DNA of 64,000 bases from Tamlana sp038148895 (lineage in GTDB: Bacteria > Bacteroidota > Bacteroidia > Flavobacteriales > Flavobacteriaceae). The notes under the pieces were generated by a model. It was not told where the DNA came from and searched no databases. It saw nothing but the letters and a program-made list of their open reading frames with translations. The position numbers were made by a program, and so were the translations under genes. Positions 1-8,793 of this stretch are shown here, one piece after another. Within the stretch, counting starts at the first letter, position 1. Every line of letters starts with the position of its first letter. The stretch lies in the NCBI GenBank assembly GCA_038148895.1, contig JBBVGQ010000004.1. The stretch is one strand, 5' to 3'.

Positions 1-736
1 CGTAATGAATATCGGTATATCTGTTTTCATAGGATATACTTTTGGCGTGACGGTAGCCTTTTAATTTCCAATCTAAGTTAATTTCTTGCGAACTGTTGAT
101 GACATCAGCCAAACCTTGCGAACGCACTGTAAAGCCCATCATGTAATCGTCATCCTTCAGCTCGTAACGATACTCCAAAAACTTGGTTTCAGAAACCTTA
201 AGCTTCATAGAAATAACCGTGATATCACCATTTTTGGTTACCGAAGGAATGAATGGTAAATCTTTGGTGTTCAAAATTCTGCTGTCCGTAGTTCCAAAAT
301 TGATATTGAATACGGCATTGTCATCTTTTACCAAATAAATCGGCAAAGAATCATAATCTACAAATTTCTTCAGCTTAACCTCGGAAAGATAACCACCTCT
401 ATTGCTGAATTTTAAAGCCAATAAGTCGCTTTCAACCACGGTTTCTTCATCTGAAGATTGCATGGCCGAATACGCAAATGCACCTAATTTATTTCTTAAT
501 TGAACTTGTTGTAGGGAATCCAAACCTGAACCCGCAACATAGTCTTCAGCAGTGGTTACAATGGTTTGCTCTTGTTCTTTGGCTTTTTGTTCTGCCTCAA
601 TTTGCTCTTGCTTTGCTTTTTCTTGGGCTTCCAACTCTTCTGGCGTTGGTTGGTTTTGCCAAAGCATATACGCCAATATTCCGAAAATCAATATAAAACC
701 AATAATCGAATTAATGTCTAGTTTTTTTTCTTCCAT
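1..736 (-). CDS. yidC: Membrane protein insertase YidC, N-terminal part (cut by window edge)
   Basis: The reading frame starts at the ATG at 734-736 and runs leftward out of the window, giving about 245 residues. It begins MEEKKLDINSIIGFILIFG, an uncleaved N-terminal membrane segment (about residues 9-26), then an acidic and Gln-rich linker, then the beta-rich periplasmic domain found in Gram-negative YidC. YidC inserts and folds inner-membrane proteins, alone or with SecYEG. The catalytic C-terminal five-helix domain lies outside the window. The gene follows pyrG in the same direction, the usual order in Flavobacteriia, with a gap of about 130 bases. The identification rests on domain layout and context because the conserved core is not visible. 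Confidence 0.85.
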   Translation of the reverse strand, partial: MEEKKLDINSIIGFILIFGILAYMLWQNQPTPEELEAQEKAKQEQIEAEQKAKEQEQTIVTTAEDYVAGSGLDSLQQVQLRNKLGAFAYSAMQSSDEETVVESDLLALKFSNRGGYLSEVKLKKFVDYDSLPIYLVKDDNAVFNINFGTTDSRILNTKDLPFIPSVTKNGDITVISMKLKVSETKFLEYRYELKDDDYMMGFTVRSQGLADVINSSQEINLDWKLKGYRHAKSISYENRYTDIHY

Positions 737-865
737 TTTTTAGATTCAGACCCCATTGCTTAAAACTGAGCGAAGTCTTTTTAAAATAACTTTAACCTTT
801 CTGTCCTAAAGGACATGCCTATCTATTTAAACAAGCGGATTTCTTATAATCAAAAAACTATCCGT

Positions 866-2506
866 TTATTTATTTTGTGCCATTGTGGCATTCTTTTTTT
901 TCTTGTTGCTAAGTGCGGCTTTTACAAACGCCACAAATAATGGGTGCGGATTGGCCACGGTACTTTTATATTCTGGGTGATATTGCACGCCAATAAACCA
1001 TGGGTGCTCTGGCAATTCAATAATCTCCACCAATCCCGTGTCTGGATTTAAACCCGTTGCAATCATTCCGGCAGCCTCAAAACGTTCTTTGTAAACACCA
1101 TTAAATTCGTAACGGTGCCTGTGACGTTCCGCTATGCTTTCAGCTTTGTAAATATCGCGAACCTTGCTGCCCAATTTTAAATCGCATGCCCAAGCGCCCA
1201 AACGCATGGTACCACCTTTATCTGTAATCGTTTTTTGGTCTTCCATTAAGGCAATGACCGGGTTTGGTGTGTCCATTTTCATTTCGGTTGAATCGGCATC
1301 CTTAATTCCCAAAACATTTCGAGCAAATTCAATAACGGCCATTTGCATGCCCAAACAAATACCCAAAAACGGTATATTGTTTTCGCGTACATACCTAACG
1401 GCATCAATTTTACCTTCAATACCTCGTTCACCAAAACCTGGAGCGACTAAAACGCCATCTAAATGCCCCAACATGAGTTCAGCATTTTCAGGGTTTATAT
1501 ATTCAGAATGAAGCGATTCTATATTCACCCTAACTTCGTTTGCAGCACCAGCATGAATAAAGGCTTCCAAAATGGACTTATAAGAATCTTGCAACTCCAC
1601 ATACTTCCCTATTAAACCAATAGTGATTTCACTTTTTGGGTTTTTATGGCGATCTAAAAACTCATTCCATTGGTCAATATCTGGTTTTGAACTTTCCAAA
1701 TTCAACTTTTGAAGCACTACTTTGTCCAGCCCCTCTTTCAGCATTAAATTAGGTACATCATAAATGGTAGACGCATCAATGGACTGAATAACGGCCTCTT
1801 CCTTAACGTTACAGAACAATGCCAATTTTCTACGCAATTCCCTTGGAAGATCATGTTCAGTTCTACACACCAAAATATCGGCCTGTATCCCGCTTTCCAT
1901 GAGGGTTTTTACGCTGTGTTGGGTTGGTTTTGTTTTTAACTCGCCAGCGGCAGAAAGATATGGCACCAAAGTTAAATGAATAACAATACCGTTGTTTTCG
2001 CCCAAATCCCAACGCAATTGACGAACGGCTTCTATATAAGGCAAGGACTCAATATCACCAACGGTTCCACCAATTTCGGTAATCACAATATCGTAATTGC
2101 CCGATTTTCCCAACATTTGAACACGTTCTTTAATCTCATCCGTAATATGTGGCACGACTTGAACCGTTTTGCCCAAAAACTCACCGCGACGCTCCTTTTC
2201 AATCACACTTTGGTAGATGCGCCCTGTGGTAACATTGTTTGCTTGGCTTGTTGGTCGGTTTAAAAAACGCTCGTAATGCCCTAAATCCAAGTCGGTTTCA
2301 GCACCGTCTTCGGTAACATAACATTCACCATGCTCATAAGGGTTAAGCGTACCTGGGTCTACGTTTATGTAAGGATCTAATTTTTGAATGGTAACCCGGT
2401 AACCTTGTGCTTGTAACAATTTGGCTAGAGAAGCCGCTATAATACCTTTACCGAGTGATGATGTAACGCCGCCGGTTACAAAAATATATTTTGCTGTAGT
2501 TGTCAT
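866..2506 (-). CDS. pyrG: CTP synthase (glutamine hydrolysing)
   Basis: This 546-residue enzyme makes CTP from UTP, ATP and glutamine, the last step of pyrimidine nucleotide synthesis. The N-terminal amidoligase domain has the P-loop-like motif GGVTSSLGKG (residues 12-21) and the conserved stretch KLDPYINVDPGT (42-53). The C-terminal class I glutamine amidotransferase domain (from about 295) has the nucleophile Cys384 in GICLGMQ and the His-Glu pair in QYHPE near 515. The length is normal for the family and the ATG start is clear. It lies just upstream of yidC on the same strand, and a possible -7 box sits 21 bases before its start codon. Confidence 0.98.
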   Translation of the reverse strand: MTTTAKYIFVTGGVTSSLGKGIIAASLAKLLQAQGYRVTIQKLDPYINVDPGTLNPYEHGECYVTEDGAETDLDLGHYERFLNRPTSQANNVTTGRIYQSVIEKERRGEFLGKTVQVVPHITDEIKERVQMLGKSGNYDIVITEIGGTVGDIESLPYIEAVRQLRWDLGENNGIVIHLTLVPYLSAAGELKTKPTQHSVKTLMESGIQADILVCRTEHDLPRELRRKLALFCNVKEEAVIQSIDASTIYDVPNLMLKEGLDKVVLQKLNLESSKPDIDQWNEFLDRHKNPKSEITIGLIGKYVELQDSYKSILEAFIHAGAANEVRVNIESLHSEYINPENAELMLGHLDGVLVAPGFGERGIEGKIDAVRYVRENNIPFLGICLGMQMAVIEFARNVLGIKDADSTEMKMDTPNPVIALMEDQKTITDKGGTMRLGAWACDLKLGSKVRDIYKAESIAERHRHRYEFNGVYKERFEAAGMIATGLNPDTGLVEIIELPEHPWFIGVQYHPEYKSTVANPHPLFVAFVKAALSNKKKKNATMAQNK

Positions 2507-2526
2507 GTTGCGCTTATAAACGCAGG

Positions 2527-2534
2527 CAAATTTA
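2527..2534 (-). promoter_or_regulatory. Possible -7 promoter element for pyrG
   Basis: On the minus strand the sequence reads TAAATTTG, an exact match to the Bacteroidetes -7 consensus TAnnTTTG, 21 bases before the pyrG start codon. I do not see a matching TTG or TTTG -33 element at the right distance, so this is only a candidate. Confidence 0.35.
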
Positions 2535-2695
2535 CAAAATTAAAACAGTTAATAAGAAATTGTTTTTCAGTAATTCGGGTGGAGTTGTTAACAATGTTTT
2601 AATTGGGGTTTTGGTGTGGTTTTAAAGCATAAAAATGATTGGATTTGTAGAAATTTTCAACTAGATTAGCTGAACTACGCAAAACAGAAACTCTC

Positions 2696-2700
2696 GGAGG
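2696..2700 (+). promoter_or_regulatory. Strong Shine-Dalgarno sequence before the orphan nuclease-like gene
   Basis: GGAGG stands five bases before the ATG at 2706. Most genes in this window have only A/T-rich leaders, as is normal in Flavobacteriia, where the anti-Shine-Dalgarno end of 16S rRNA is largely sequestered. A perfect ribosome binding site here fixes the start codon and fits an origin outside this group. Confidence 0.7.
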
Positions 2701-2705
2701 TTTTT

Positions 2706-4160
2706 ATGGACTACAAACCAATCAGAAATAAATTAAGGTCATTTACATTTGAGTCAATAACAATTGAAATTTTAATCTTACTCAAGGAAATTGAAAAATC
2801 AAAAAAAATCAGATTTGCTTTTTGGCACTTGTTATTACTCCTCAAATGGAATCTTGAATTTTCGGATAAAAAATACCAATCAAAAAATGCAAACAGAAAC
2901 GATATCATTAAACTCTTAAAACTAGTTGAAGAATTGGAAATGTCACATGGAGTTTTCAACCCGAACTATGGTGACTTTGCCTTAAATAAAGCAATGACGA
3001 TTTTAGCTCATCAACAATTCCTATACCAAAACAACGTGTATTGGGATACATTTGTCAGGCAACTTATTTTATTTGATGAGTTAAAACATAAACATTGTAT
3101 CAAAAATGCTTTCGAGAAAATAGCAAAAATTAGTATAGAAAAATTTTTAAAAATATCTTTCATTGTCTATTTAGTTTGTTTTATAAATGAAAGTTCTGAA
3201 AAGGGCAAACCAAAATTTATATACAAAGGATACATAACAAAAGATATTTCAGATTTGTTAATCCAATTACATGGAAGGGAAACATATTATAATTATTTTA
3301 ATCTATTAAGTATTTCAAAAGAAAGCATCAAAGATTTTATTGAATCTGACAAAAGAGCTATAAGAAACTATAATCTTCAACCTTTTGAAGCATCTATATT
3401 TACAAGAAAACCTTTTTTTGTTTATAATGGAAAATATACTATCCCATATAAAGACATCTTGAAACATAATTTCAACCATTTCATTTATGAGTTTATGAAA
3501 AATAATGATGAAGGATTTACAACAGAGTTAGGCATTAGACTTGAAAAGTACATAAAAAAGGGGCTTGATGAAATTCAGTTAAAATATAAAACCGAAAAAC
3601 AGCTAAAAACAATATTAGGAGAAAAGGAGAACCTTGTTGATTTTATTGTTAATAATAGAATTTTAGTTGAGGTAAAAGCTATTGAGTTAAAACCATATAC
3701 AAGTATTAACCCAAATGACAAAATTTTGGCAAATGAGTTTAGAAAAAACATAGTCAAAGGATATGCAAAACAAATGATTAATGTTGCAAAAAAGCTAAAT
3801 CCTAATGAAATATATTATGGAATGATAATAACATACAAAAAACTTTTTTTAGGCAATTCTAGTGACATTTGGCAACAATTTCTTAAAGATGAATCTATGA
3901 ATATTTGCAGTTTGGATGATCTAAAAATAGTGCCCTATGAAAACCTATTTTTTATTGATATAGAGAGTTGGGATAAACTAGTTCAAATCTTAAAAGACAA
4001 CAAAATTGAATTGACAGATCTTCTTGATAAAATAAAAGAAGCCGATTTAAATCCTAAAACAAAAAAATTCAATTTTTCAATGCACCTAGAAGATATCTTT
4101 AATTTCCAAAAATTCGATTTGTCATATTTAGAGCAATCCTATACAAGGATGAACATTTAA
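2706..4160 (+). CDS. Orphan PD-(D/E)XK nuclease-like protein, unknown family
   Basis: I do not recognise this 484-residue protein as a named family. Residues 1-260 are mostly helical and rich in Lys, Ile and Asn. From about 270 the sequence follows the core of a PD-(D/E)XK nuclease: a helix with acidic residues (TELGIRLEKYI, Glu274/Glu280), a strand with Asp312 (LVDFIV), a strand with Glu322-x-Lys324 (ILVEVKA), then a helix with Gln356 (GYAKQ), as in RecB-like nucleases. A nuclease activity is therefore inferred; the role may be defence or DNA processing. The gene stands alone between pyrG and a DUF4386 gene, is visibly more AT-rich than its neighbours, and has a perfect Shine-Dalgarno sequence, which suggests horizontal transfer. 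It has no signal peptide and no clear partner gene. Confidence 0.7.
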   Translation: MDYKPIRNKLRSFTFESITIEILILLKEIEKSKKIRFAFWHLLLLLKWNLEFSDKKYQSKNANRNDIIKLLKLVEELEMSHGVFNPNYGDFALNKAMTILAHQQFLYQNNVYWDTFVRQLILFDELKHKHCIKNAFEKIAKISIEKFLKISFIVYLVCFINESSEKGKPKFIYKGYITKDISDLLIQLHGRETYYNYFNLLSISKESIKDFIESDKRAIRNYNLQPFEASIFTRKPFFVYNGKYTIPYKDILKHNFNHFIYEFMKNNDEGFTTELGIRLEKYIKKGLDEIQLKYKTEKQLKTILGEKENLVDFIVNNRILVEVKAIELKPYTSINPNDKILANEFRKNIVKGYAKQMINVAKKLNPNEIYYGMIITYKKLFLGNSSDIWQQFLKDESMNICSLDDLKIVPYENLFFIDIESWDKLVQILKDNKIELTDLLDKIKEADLNPKTKKFNFSMHLEDIFNFQKFDLSYLEQSYTRMNI

Positions 4161-4205
4161 CAAAATTATTTAATTTTAACTGATACTCAATATTTCAACC
4201 ATCTA

Positions 4206-4823
4206 ATGAATCCCAGAAAACTCTCCATAATAGTAGGCCTTAGCTACCTGATTATTTTCTTTGCGGCCATTTTTGCCAATTTTCTTGTCCTTGAGAACCT
4301 TTTAAACTCACCCATGGAAACCGTACAAAACAACCACATGATGGTGCAGTTTGGTATTGTGGCGTTTATCATCACCGTTATTTTTGATGTTGTTGTGGCT
4401 TGGGCACTTTATGAATTGTACAAAACCCATGTGTTGAGTAACCTCAGCACTTATTTTAGGTTGATGCATGCTGCCATTATGGGCGTTGCTATTTTTGCGC
4501 TTCCCATGGCTTTGACCCACAATACTGCCGAGGGCATCCTTGAGCAAGTCCATATATTCAATACTATTTGGCTTATCGGGCTTTTGTTTTTTGGTATTCA
4601 CCTTATTTTATTAGGGAAAATTATTGGTAAACCAAAACTCATTGCTGTTTTCCTAGTTATTGCTGGTATCATGTATATGGTTGATACTTTGGCGCATTTT
4701 GTTCTGCCAAATTACGAAGATTATGCTTCGGTGTTTTTGGCTATGGTGGCCATTCCAAGTATTATTGGTGAAATGGCTTTTGCTATTTGGTTGCTTGTAA
4801 AAGGCGGAAAAGTTGCGGCTTAA
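4206..4823 (+). CDS. DUF4386 family integral membrane protein
   Basis: This 205-residue protein has about six hydrophobic segments and begins MNPRKLSIIVGLSYLIIFF, typical of the DUF4386 family, whose function is unknown. The pattern of short loops and the segment LYELYKTHVLSNLSTYFRL fit the family. It reads in the same direction as the nuclease-like gene 45 bases upstream but has normal base composition, so the two need not share a history. It ends six bases from the end of a convergent small gene. No catalytic motif is visible. Confidence 0.75.
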   Translation: MNPRKLSIIVGLSYLIIFFAAIFANFLVLENLLNSPMETVQNNHMMVQFGIVAFIITVIFDVVVAWALYELYKTHVLSNLSTYFRLMHAAIMGVAIFALPMALTHNTAEGILEQVHIFNTIWLIGLLFFGIHLILLGKIIGKPKLIAVFLVIAGIMYMVDTLAHFVLPNYEDYASVFLAMVAIPSIIGEMAFAIWLLVKGGKVAA

Positions 4824-4828
4824 AAGAA

Positions 4829-5098
4829 TTAATTTTCATCACTTTTCTTAAAAACATAGGTGTACAACCACATAAGCGTAAACGTTGGTATAACATCCAG
4901 ACCCGGCAATGCTTCTTCAACAAAAGTGATAACCCCGGCAATTTTACCTGATTTGCCTTTATAGAGTTTGGTCATGAGCCAACCGGAAACAGGCGCCCAA
5001 ACAATATCTGAGAATTCACCAATACCCGGTATAAAAAAGGAAACATAGCCCATGGCATCCAAAAGAATACCGAGAAGTAATTTTTTGTACTTATTCAT
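4829..5098 (-). CDS. Small conserved membrane protein of unknown function
   Basis: This 89-residue protein has two or three hydrophobic stretches (about residues 7-25, 33-45 and 66-83) and a central motif PGIGEFSDIVWAPVSGWLM, reminiscent of small membrane proteins conserved across Flavobacteriia. I know of no function. It lies on the minus strand downstream of folE with a gap of 55 bases, so it may be transcribed with folE, and it faces the DUF4386 gene tail to tail. The sensible composition and start support a real gene. Confidence 0.65.
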   Translation of the reverse strand: MNKYKKLLLGILLDAMGYVSFFIPGIGEFSDIVWAPVSGWLMTKLYKGKSGKIAGVITFVEEALPGLDVIPTFTLMWLYTYVFKKSDEN

Positions 5099-5153
5099 TC
5101 ATTAAAATTTACGGTTGGTAAAAAGCAAGAAATGTACCAAAATTCAACATTGT

Positions 5154-5741
5154 CTATTTCCCGATGAGCTTTAAAAATTCATTTCGGGTTTCAATTTTTT
5201 CAAACTGTCCCCTAAAACCTGAAGTAGTAGTCGTGGAATTCTGTTTTTGCACACCGCGCATCATCATACACATGTGAGACGCTTCAATAACCACGGCCGT
5301 TCCTTGAGGTTTCAACGTGTCGTTAATGCAATCTAAAATCTGCTCTGTCAATCGCTCTTGTACCTGTAAACGTCTCGCAAAAATATCGACCACCCTTGGT
5401 AGTTTGCTTAGCCCGACAATGTGTCCGTTTGGTATATACGCAATATGCACCTTTCCAAAAAAAGGCAAAATATGGTGTTCGCAGAGCGAGTACAACTCTA
5501 TGTCCTTGACAATCACCATTTCGTTATAAGATTCCTTAAACATGGCACTTTCCAAAATTTCAACGGGGTCTTGATGATAGCCTTGGGTTAAAAACTGCAT
5601 GGCCTTGGCGGCACGTTCTGGTGTTTTTAGCAAACCTTCACGACTGGCATCTTCACCTAAATCTTTTATAATGTTTTTATACCGCGTTTTTACGTCGTCG
5701 GTAACTTTCATGTTATACTCTTCAAAACTCTTGTAAGGCAT
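5154..5741 (-). CDS. folE: GTP cyclohydrolase I
   Basis: This 195-residue enzyme opens GTP to 7,8-dihydroneopterin triphosphate, the first step of folate (and pterin or queuosine-type) synthesis. The zinc ligands are in place: Cys87 and His90 in SLCEHH and Cys158 in SHMCMMMRG. The motif GLLKTPERAAKAM near residues 36-48 is also diagnostic. The protein is of normal length for the zinc-dependent type IA enzyme. It is divergent from the ABC transporter gene to the right, and the intergenic region between them holds short inverted repeats. Confidence 0.96.
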   Translation of the reverse strand: MPYKSFEEYNMKVTDDVKTRYKNIIKDLGEDASREGLLKTPERAAKAMQFLTQGYHQDPVEILESAMFKESYNEMVIVKDIELYSLCEHHILPFFGKVHIAYIPNGHIVGLSKLPRVVDIFARRLQVQERLTEQILDCINDTLKPQGTAVVIEASHMCMMMRGVQKQNSTTTTSGFRGQFEKIETRNEFLKLIGK

Positions 5742-5763
5742 GATGTTTTTAACTTTATTTTAG

Positions 5764-5820
5764 ATTCCCGTTGTCACGGGAATGACAATTTCAAAGGAAA
5801 CCCCGAAACAGATTTCGAGG
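5764..5820. repeat. Two short inverted repeats, interspersed-repeat-like
   Basis: Two hairpins lie between folE and the ABC gene. The first is ATTCCCG-TTGTCA-CGGGAAT (5764-5783) followed by GACA; the second is CCCCGAAA-CAGA-TTTCGAGG (5801-5820, one mismatch). Hairpins of the form TTCCCG...CGGGAATGACA occur as dispersed intergenic repeats in many Flavobacteriia. They have no T-tract, so they are poor intrinsic terminators. Confidence 0.5.
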
Positions 5821-5930
5821 AATTTATTTTGAATAAATATAGCCTTAAAAATGCACACAACAATAAAAAGGATTCTTAATTGTGCAAGCCAACAGAAAAT
5901 AGTAATTTCACCGCTGTTATTTTTTTACAG

Positions 5931-6596
5931 ATGATCCAAGCGAAAAACATCCATAAATTTTACGGTAACTTAGAAGTTTTAAAAGGCGTTGATATAGCTG
6001 TTGAAAAAGGCGAAATCGTTTCTATTGTCGGGGCTTCGGGTGCAGGAAAAACCACTTTGTTACAAATATTGGGTACTTTGGACAAGGCTTCCTCAAAAGA
6101 AAACTTTGAGCTTACTATTAATGACACTGATATCATTAGGCTAAAGGATAAAGCCTTAGCCAAATTTAGAAATGAACATATTGGGTTTATTTTTCAATTC
6201 CATCAGTTATTACCTGAATTTACAGCCATTGAAAACGTGTGTTTGCCTGCTTTTATAAAAGGGACCAAAAAGGCTGAAGCCGAAAAGCGCGCTAAAGAAC
6301 TTTTGGACTTTTTAGGTTTGTCTCACCGATACGACCACAAACCGGGTGAACTTTCTGGTGGCGAGCAACAACGTGTTGCTGTGGCACGGGCATTAATCAA
6401 CAATCCGGATTTGATTTTTGCCGATGAACCTTCCGGAAACCTGGACAGCGAAAGTGCTGAAAACCTACACAATCTCTTTTTTAAACTGCGTGATGAATTC
6501 GGACAGACCTTTGTTATCGTTACCCACAATGAAGAATTGGCCGATATGGCAGACAGAAAACTTACGATGGTTGACGGAAAGATAGTTAACGACTAG
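5931..6596 (+). CDS. LolD-like ABC transporter ATP-binding protein
   Basis: This 221-residue ATPase belongs to the LolD/MacB-type family, which powers lipoprotein release or similar export through a partner permease. It has Walker A GASGAGKTT (34-42), a Q-loop (FIFQFHQLLPEF), signature LSGGEQQ (141-147), Walker B LIFADE (161-166) and the H-loop His199 in VTHN. An upstream in-frame TTG at 5880 would add 17 residues, but the ATG at 5931 starts exactly where homologues begin (MIQAKNIHKFYG). No permease gene lies beside it; LolC/E-type partners are often encoded elsewhere in this phylum. A strong terminator follows. Confidence 0.9.
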   Translation: MIQAKNIHKFYGNLEVLKGVDIAVEKGEIVSIVGASGAGKTTLLQILGTLDKASSKENFELTINDTDIIRLKDKALAKFRNEHIGFIFQFHQLLPEFTAIENVCLPAFIKGTKKAEAEKRAKELLDFLGLSHRYDHKPGELSGGEQQRVAVARALINNPDLIFADEPSGNLDSESAENLHNLFFKLRDEFGQTFVIVTHNEELADMADRKLTMVDGKIVND

Positions 6597-6613
6597 AAAA
6601 ACCATAGATAAAA

Positions 6614-6651
6614 ACAAAAAAAAGAGACTGCTAAAAACAGTCTCTTTTTTT
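6614..6651. terminator. Bidirectional intrinsic terminator
   Basis: Perfect 8-bp stem AGAGACTG (6623-6630) with CAGTCTCT (6638-6645), loop CTAAAAA, an A-run before it and a T-run after it. It serves the ABC gene on the plus strand and the convergent lipoprotein gene on the minus strand. Confidence 0.9.
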
Positions 6652-6674
6652 ATTCTTTGGTATAAATAAAACCA

Positions 6675-7487
6675 CTAACTACTGAACGGATAAATTTGTC
6701 CGAAAATAGTAATGGTGTTATTGGTGAAGTTTATTTTTACGTCATTTAAATCGGCAATATCTACATCCAGAATGCCAGACTCTATACCTCTTGGCAATAA
6801 GATAAAATGAAGTGCTTCTTCCACAGTTAAGCTGTATTCAACACCTGCCGCGCTAACTCCCGATTGATTTCCATTTAATAAATATTCGTCATCCCAAATA
6901 TTCAGTGGCGTATCTGAACCTGCTATCCAAGTACGGGTAGTGTTTTCAGAATAATACACGGCAACTCCCGTTGGTGCAGTTACTTTTCCATCTGCAATGG
7001 TTACACCGTACTCTAAATTATTGTCTTGGTTCAAGCCTAAATTCTCAACAACATGGGTACCTTCAACTTTAAAATTTTCATGATAGTAGTTATCAAACGT
7101 AGCCGTATGCTTGCTGCCTACACTGCGATACCAACCCGTAGAAACTATGGTAACAATACCTTTTCTGGTAATACCATCCTGGCACAATACACCAGTACCA
7201 TAGTCGACAGTAATGGTTTTTGGGAAGCTTGTTAAATCAAATGGCTCAACAGTTATGGTAGGGCCATCAACTTCAGATTTTACAGATGATTTTCCTGAAG
7301 CCGAACTTTCAGAACTTAAAACAGCATCACCGCCATTATTGCCAACATCCTGAAAAATTTTATTCACCACAGTGTATTCCAACAAAGCAGCAATGGTTTG
7401 TTGTTGCGCGGTATCATTATTTACATTTTCTTTTTCTTGGCAACCCATTAAAACGATTGCCAGAATTGGGACTAAGATTTTCTTCAT
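6675..7487 (-). CDS. Lipoprotein of unknown function
   Basis: The protein has a lipoprotein signal peptide: MKKILVPILAIVLMGCQEKE, with lipobox LMGC and Cys16. I place the start at the ATG at 7485-7487; an earlier in-frame ATG at 7505 would add MRKQTI before an already complete signal. The mature part of about 255 residues is rich in Thr, Val, Gly and Asn and looks all-beta, with a single conserved-looking tail TITIFGQIYPF. I recognise no domain. It is convergent with the ABC gene and faces the iron-uptake operon from downstream, with no sign of co-transcription. Confidence 0.75.
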   Translation of the reverse strand: MKKILVPILAIVLMGCQEKENVNNDTAQQQTIAALLEYTVVNKIFQDVGNNGGDAVLSSESSASGKSSVKSEVDGPTITVEPFDLTSFPKTITVDYGTGVLCQDGITRKGIVTIVSTGWYRSVGSKHTATFDNYYHENFKVEGTHVVENLGLNQDNNLEYGVTIADGKVTAPTGVAVYYSENTTRTWIAGSDTPLNIWDDEYLLNGNQSGVSAAGVEYSLTVEEALHFILLPRGIESGILDVDIADLNDVKINFTNNTITIFGQIYPFSS

Positions 7488-7612
7488 AATAGTTTGTTTT
7501 CTCATCCAAATAACGCTAAAATTCTGAACATTATTATAAACGAGAAAATATAATTTTTCGTTTCACAGTTAAATTTTGCATTTCATCGATGTTTTTAATG
7601 AAATATTGTAAT

Positions 7613-8737
7613 TTAACTTTTAACCTTTTTGTATTTGCGCCCGTACCAAAGAAAAATCCCGGTAACTGGTAGTGTTGCAGTCAATAAACTAACCAAAAAG
7701 GCAATAATCTTGCCGGGAAGCCCACCAATGGTACCGATATGGATGTCATAATTCATTCGCAATATTTTTTCTGGAACTTTGGCATCACTATACTTTCCAT
7801 AAATACCTGGAGTTTCTAGTTCATTGAGGGTATTTTGGTCATAAAACCGAAAATCGGTATTGTAAAATGTGCCTTTACTATTAGAAACTTCAACGTAAAT
7901 ACCTAACGTATCCGTCTTCGGATAATGCAACTCATAACTTTTGGCATTTGGCAAATCTCGTTTAAGTTTTACGATTAAATTATCCAATGGTAAAATATCA
8001 TCTTTTTGTTCTGGCTTCAAACTTTCATTTTTTGGAATAATAAACTGCGGTACTTTATCGCCACCGGCTGAAATATACACAACATATTTAAGCCAATTAT
8101 ACGATATTATACTACCTGTAAAAGCCAAAACCAAAGCCAGAGAACACACATAAAAACCAATAATAGTGTGCAAATCAAAATTTTTACGTTTCCAGCCAGT
8201 AGTTGGCTTCCATATAAATCTCAACCGTTGTCTCAGGTTCTTACGCCTTTTTGGCAACCACAATATGAATCCAGAAACAATGATTAATATAAAAACCAAA
8301 ATAGAAGCACCAACTATTTGTTCGCCAATTTCCCGAGGCAACCAAAGCCGCATATGCCCTTTTAGCATAAAAGCAAAAAATCCTGAGAGGCGATTTTCAA
8401 CGTGTAGCACTTCTCCCGAATAGGGATTAATAAAAACACTTTGATAAAATTCGGGTTCTCTATCATAAAAAACGACTTCAATGGCTTCATTTTCATTACT
8501 GAAAACACTACCGTGAATACTATTATCCGGAAATACCGAATGGGCAATTTCCTTAACTTGAGTGGGGGTAATTATAGGCTTATTTTGTACCTCAACTATT
8601 TTGTAATCGGTGTAAAAGCTTTCAATTTCCTCTTTAAAAACCCAACAGCAACCTGTAATGGCCACAATAAATACAACTAGGCCTGTAGTTAAACCTAAAA
8701 TTTTATGAAGTGTGAGTATGTTTTTTCTAAATTTCAT
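7613..8737 (-). CDS. PepSY-associated transmembrane protein of a siderophore uptake locus
   Basis: This 374-residue inner-membrane protein belongs to the PepSY-TM (PiuB-like) family, which is linked to ferric siderophore uptake and thought to help iron release or reduction in the periplasm. It begins RKNILTLHKILGLTTGLVVFIVAITG, the usual first helix with a conserved His. Further helices lie near residues 140-165 and 190-215, and a last one near the C-terminus (IIAFLVSLLTATLPVTGIFL). Large periplasmic loops carry the PepSY-like parts. It lies 56 bases downstream of a TonB-dependent receptor gene on the same strand, so it is almost certainly in that operon; a hairpin in the gap may lower its expression. 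Confidence 0.88.
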   Translation of the reverse strand: MKFRKNILTLHKILGLTTGLVVFIVAITGCCWVFKEEIESFYTDYKIVEVQNKPIITPTQVKEIAHSVFPDNSIHGSVFSNENEAIEVVFYDREPEFYQSVFINPYSGEVLHVENRLSGFFAFMLKGHMRLWLPREIGEQIVGASILVFILIIVSGFILWLPKRRKNLRQRLRFIWKPTTGWKRKNFDLHTIIGFYVCSLALVLAFTGSIISYNWLKYVVYISAGGDKVPQFIIPKNESLKPEQKDDILPLDNLIVKLKRDLPNAKSYELHYPKTDTLGIYVEVSNSKGTFYNTDFRFYDQNTLNELETPGIYGKYSDAKVPEKILRMNYDIHIGTIGGLPGKIIAFLVSLLTATLPVTGIFLWYGRKYKKVKS

Positions 8738-8747
8738 AATAAATATG

Positions 8748-8776
8748 AAAAGGATAGCTGCATTAACTACCCTTTT
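8748..8776 (-). terminator. Possible attenuator hairpin between receptor and PepSY gene
   Basis: On the minus strand AAAAGGGTAG and CTATCCTTTT form a 10-bp stem with one mismatch and a 9-base loop, ending in four Ts. It lies after the receptor stop codon and before the PepSY start. It could act as a partial terminator that sets their expression ratio. Confidence 0.4.
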
Positions 8777-8793
8777 TCACTTTAGGTTATTTA

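Noticed and set aside
1164..1511. Plus-strand open frame of 115 codons inside pyrG
   Set aside because: It is antisense to a highly conserved gene and has no recognisable domain, so it is a shadow of pyrG coding.
2507..4160. Multi-gene defence island around the orphan nuclease-like gene
   Set aside because: Neighbours on both sides are ordinary core genes and no methylase, helicase, toxin or recombinase is nearby, so only a single-gene element can be argued.
5880..5930. TTG-initiated N-terminal extension of the LolD-like ATPase
   Set aside because: The extra 17 residues do not fit the family, and the ATG at 5931 gives the usual N-terminus.
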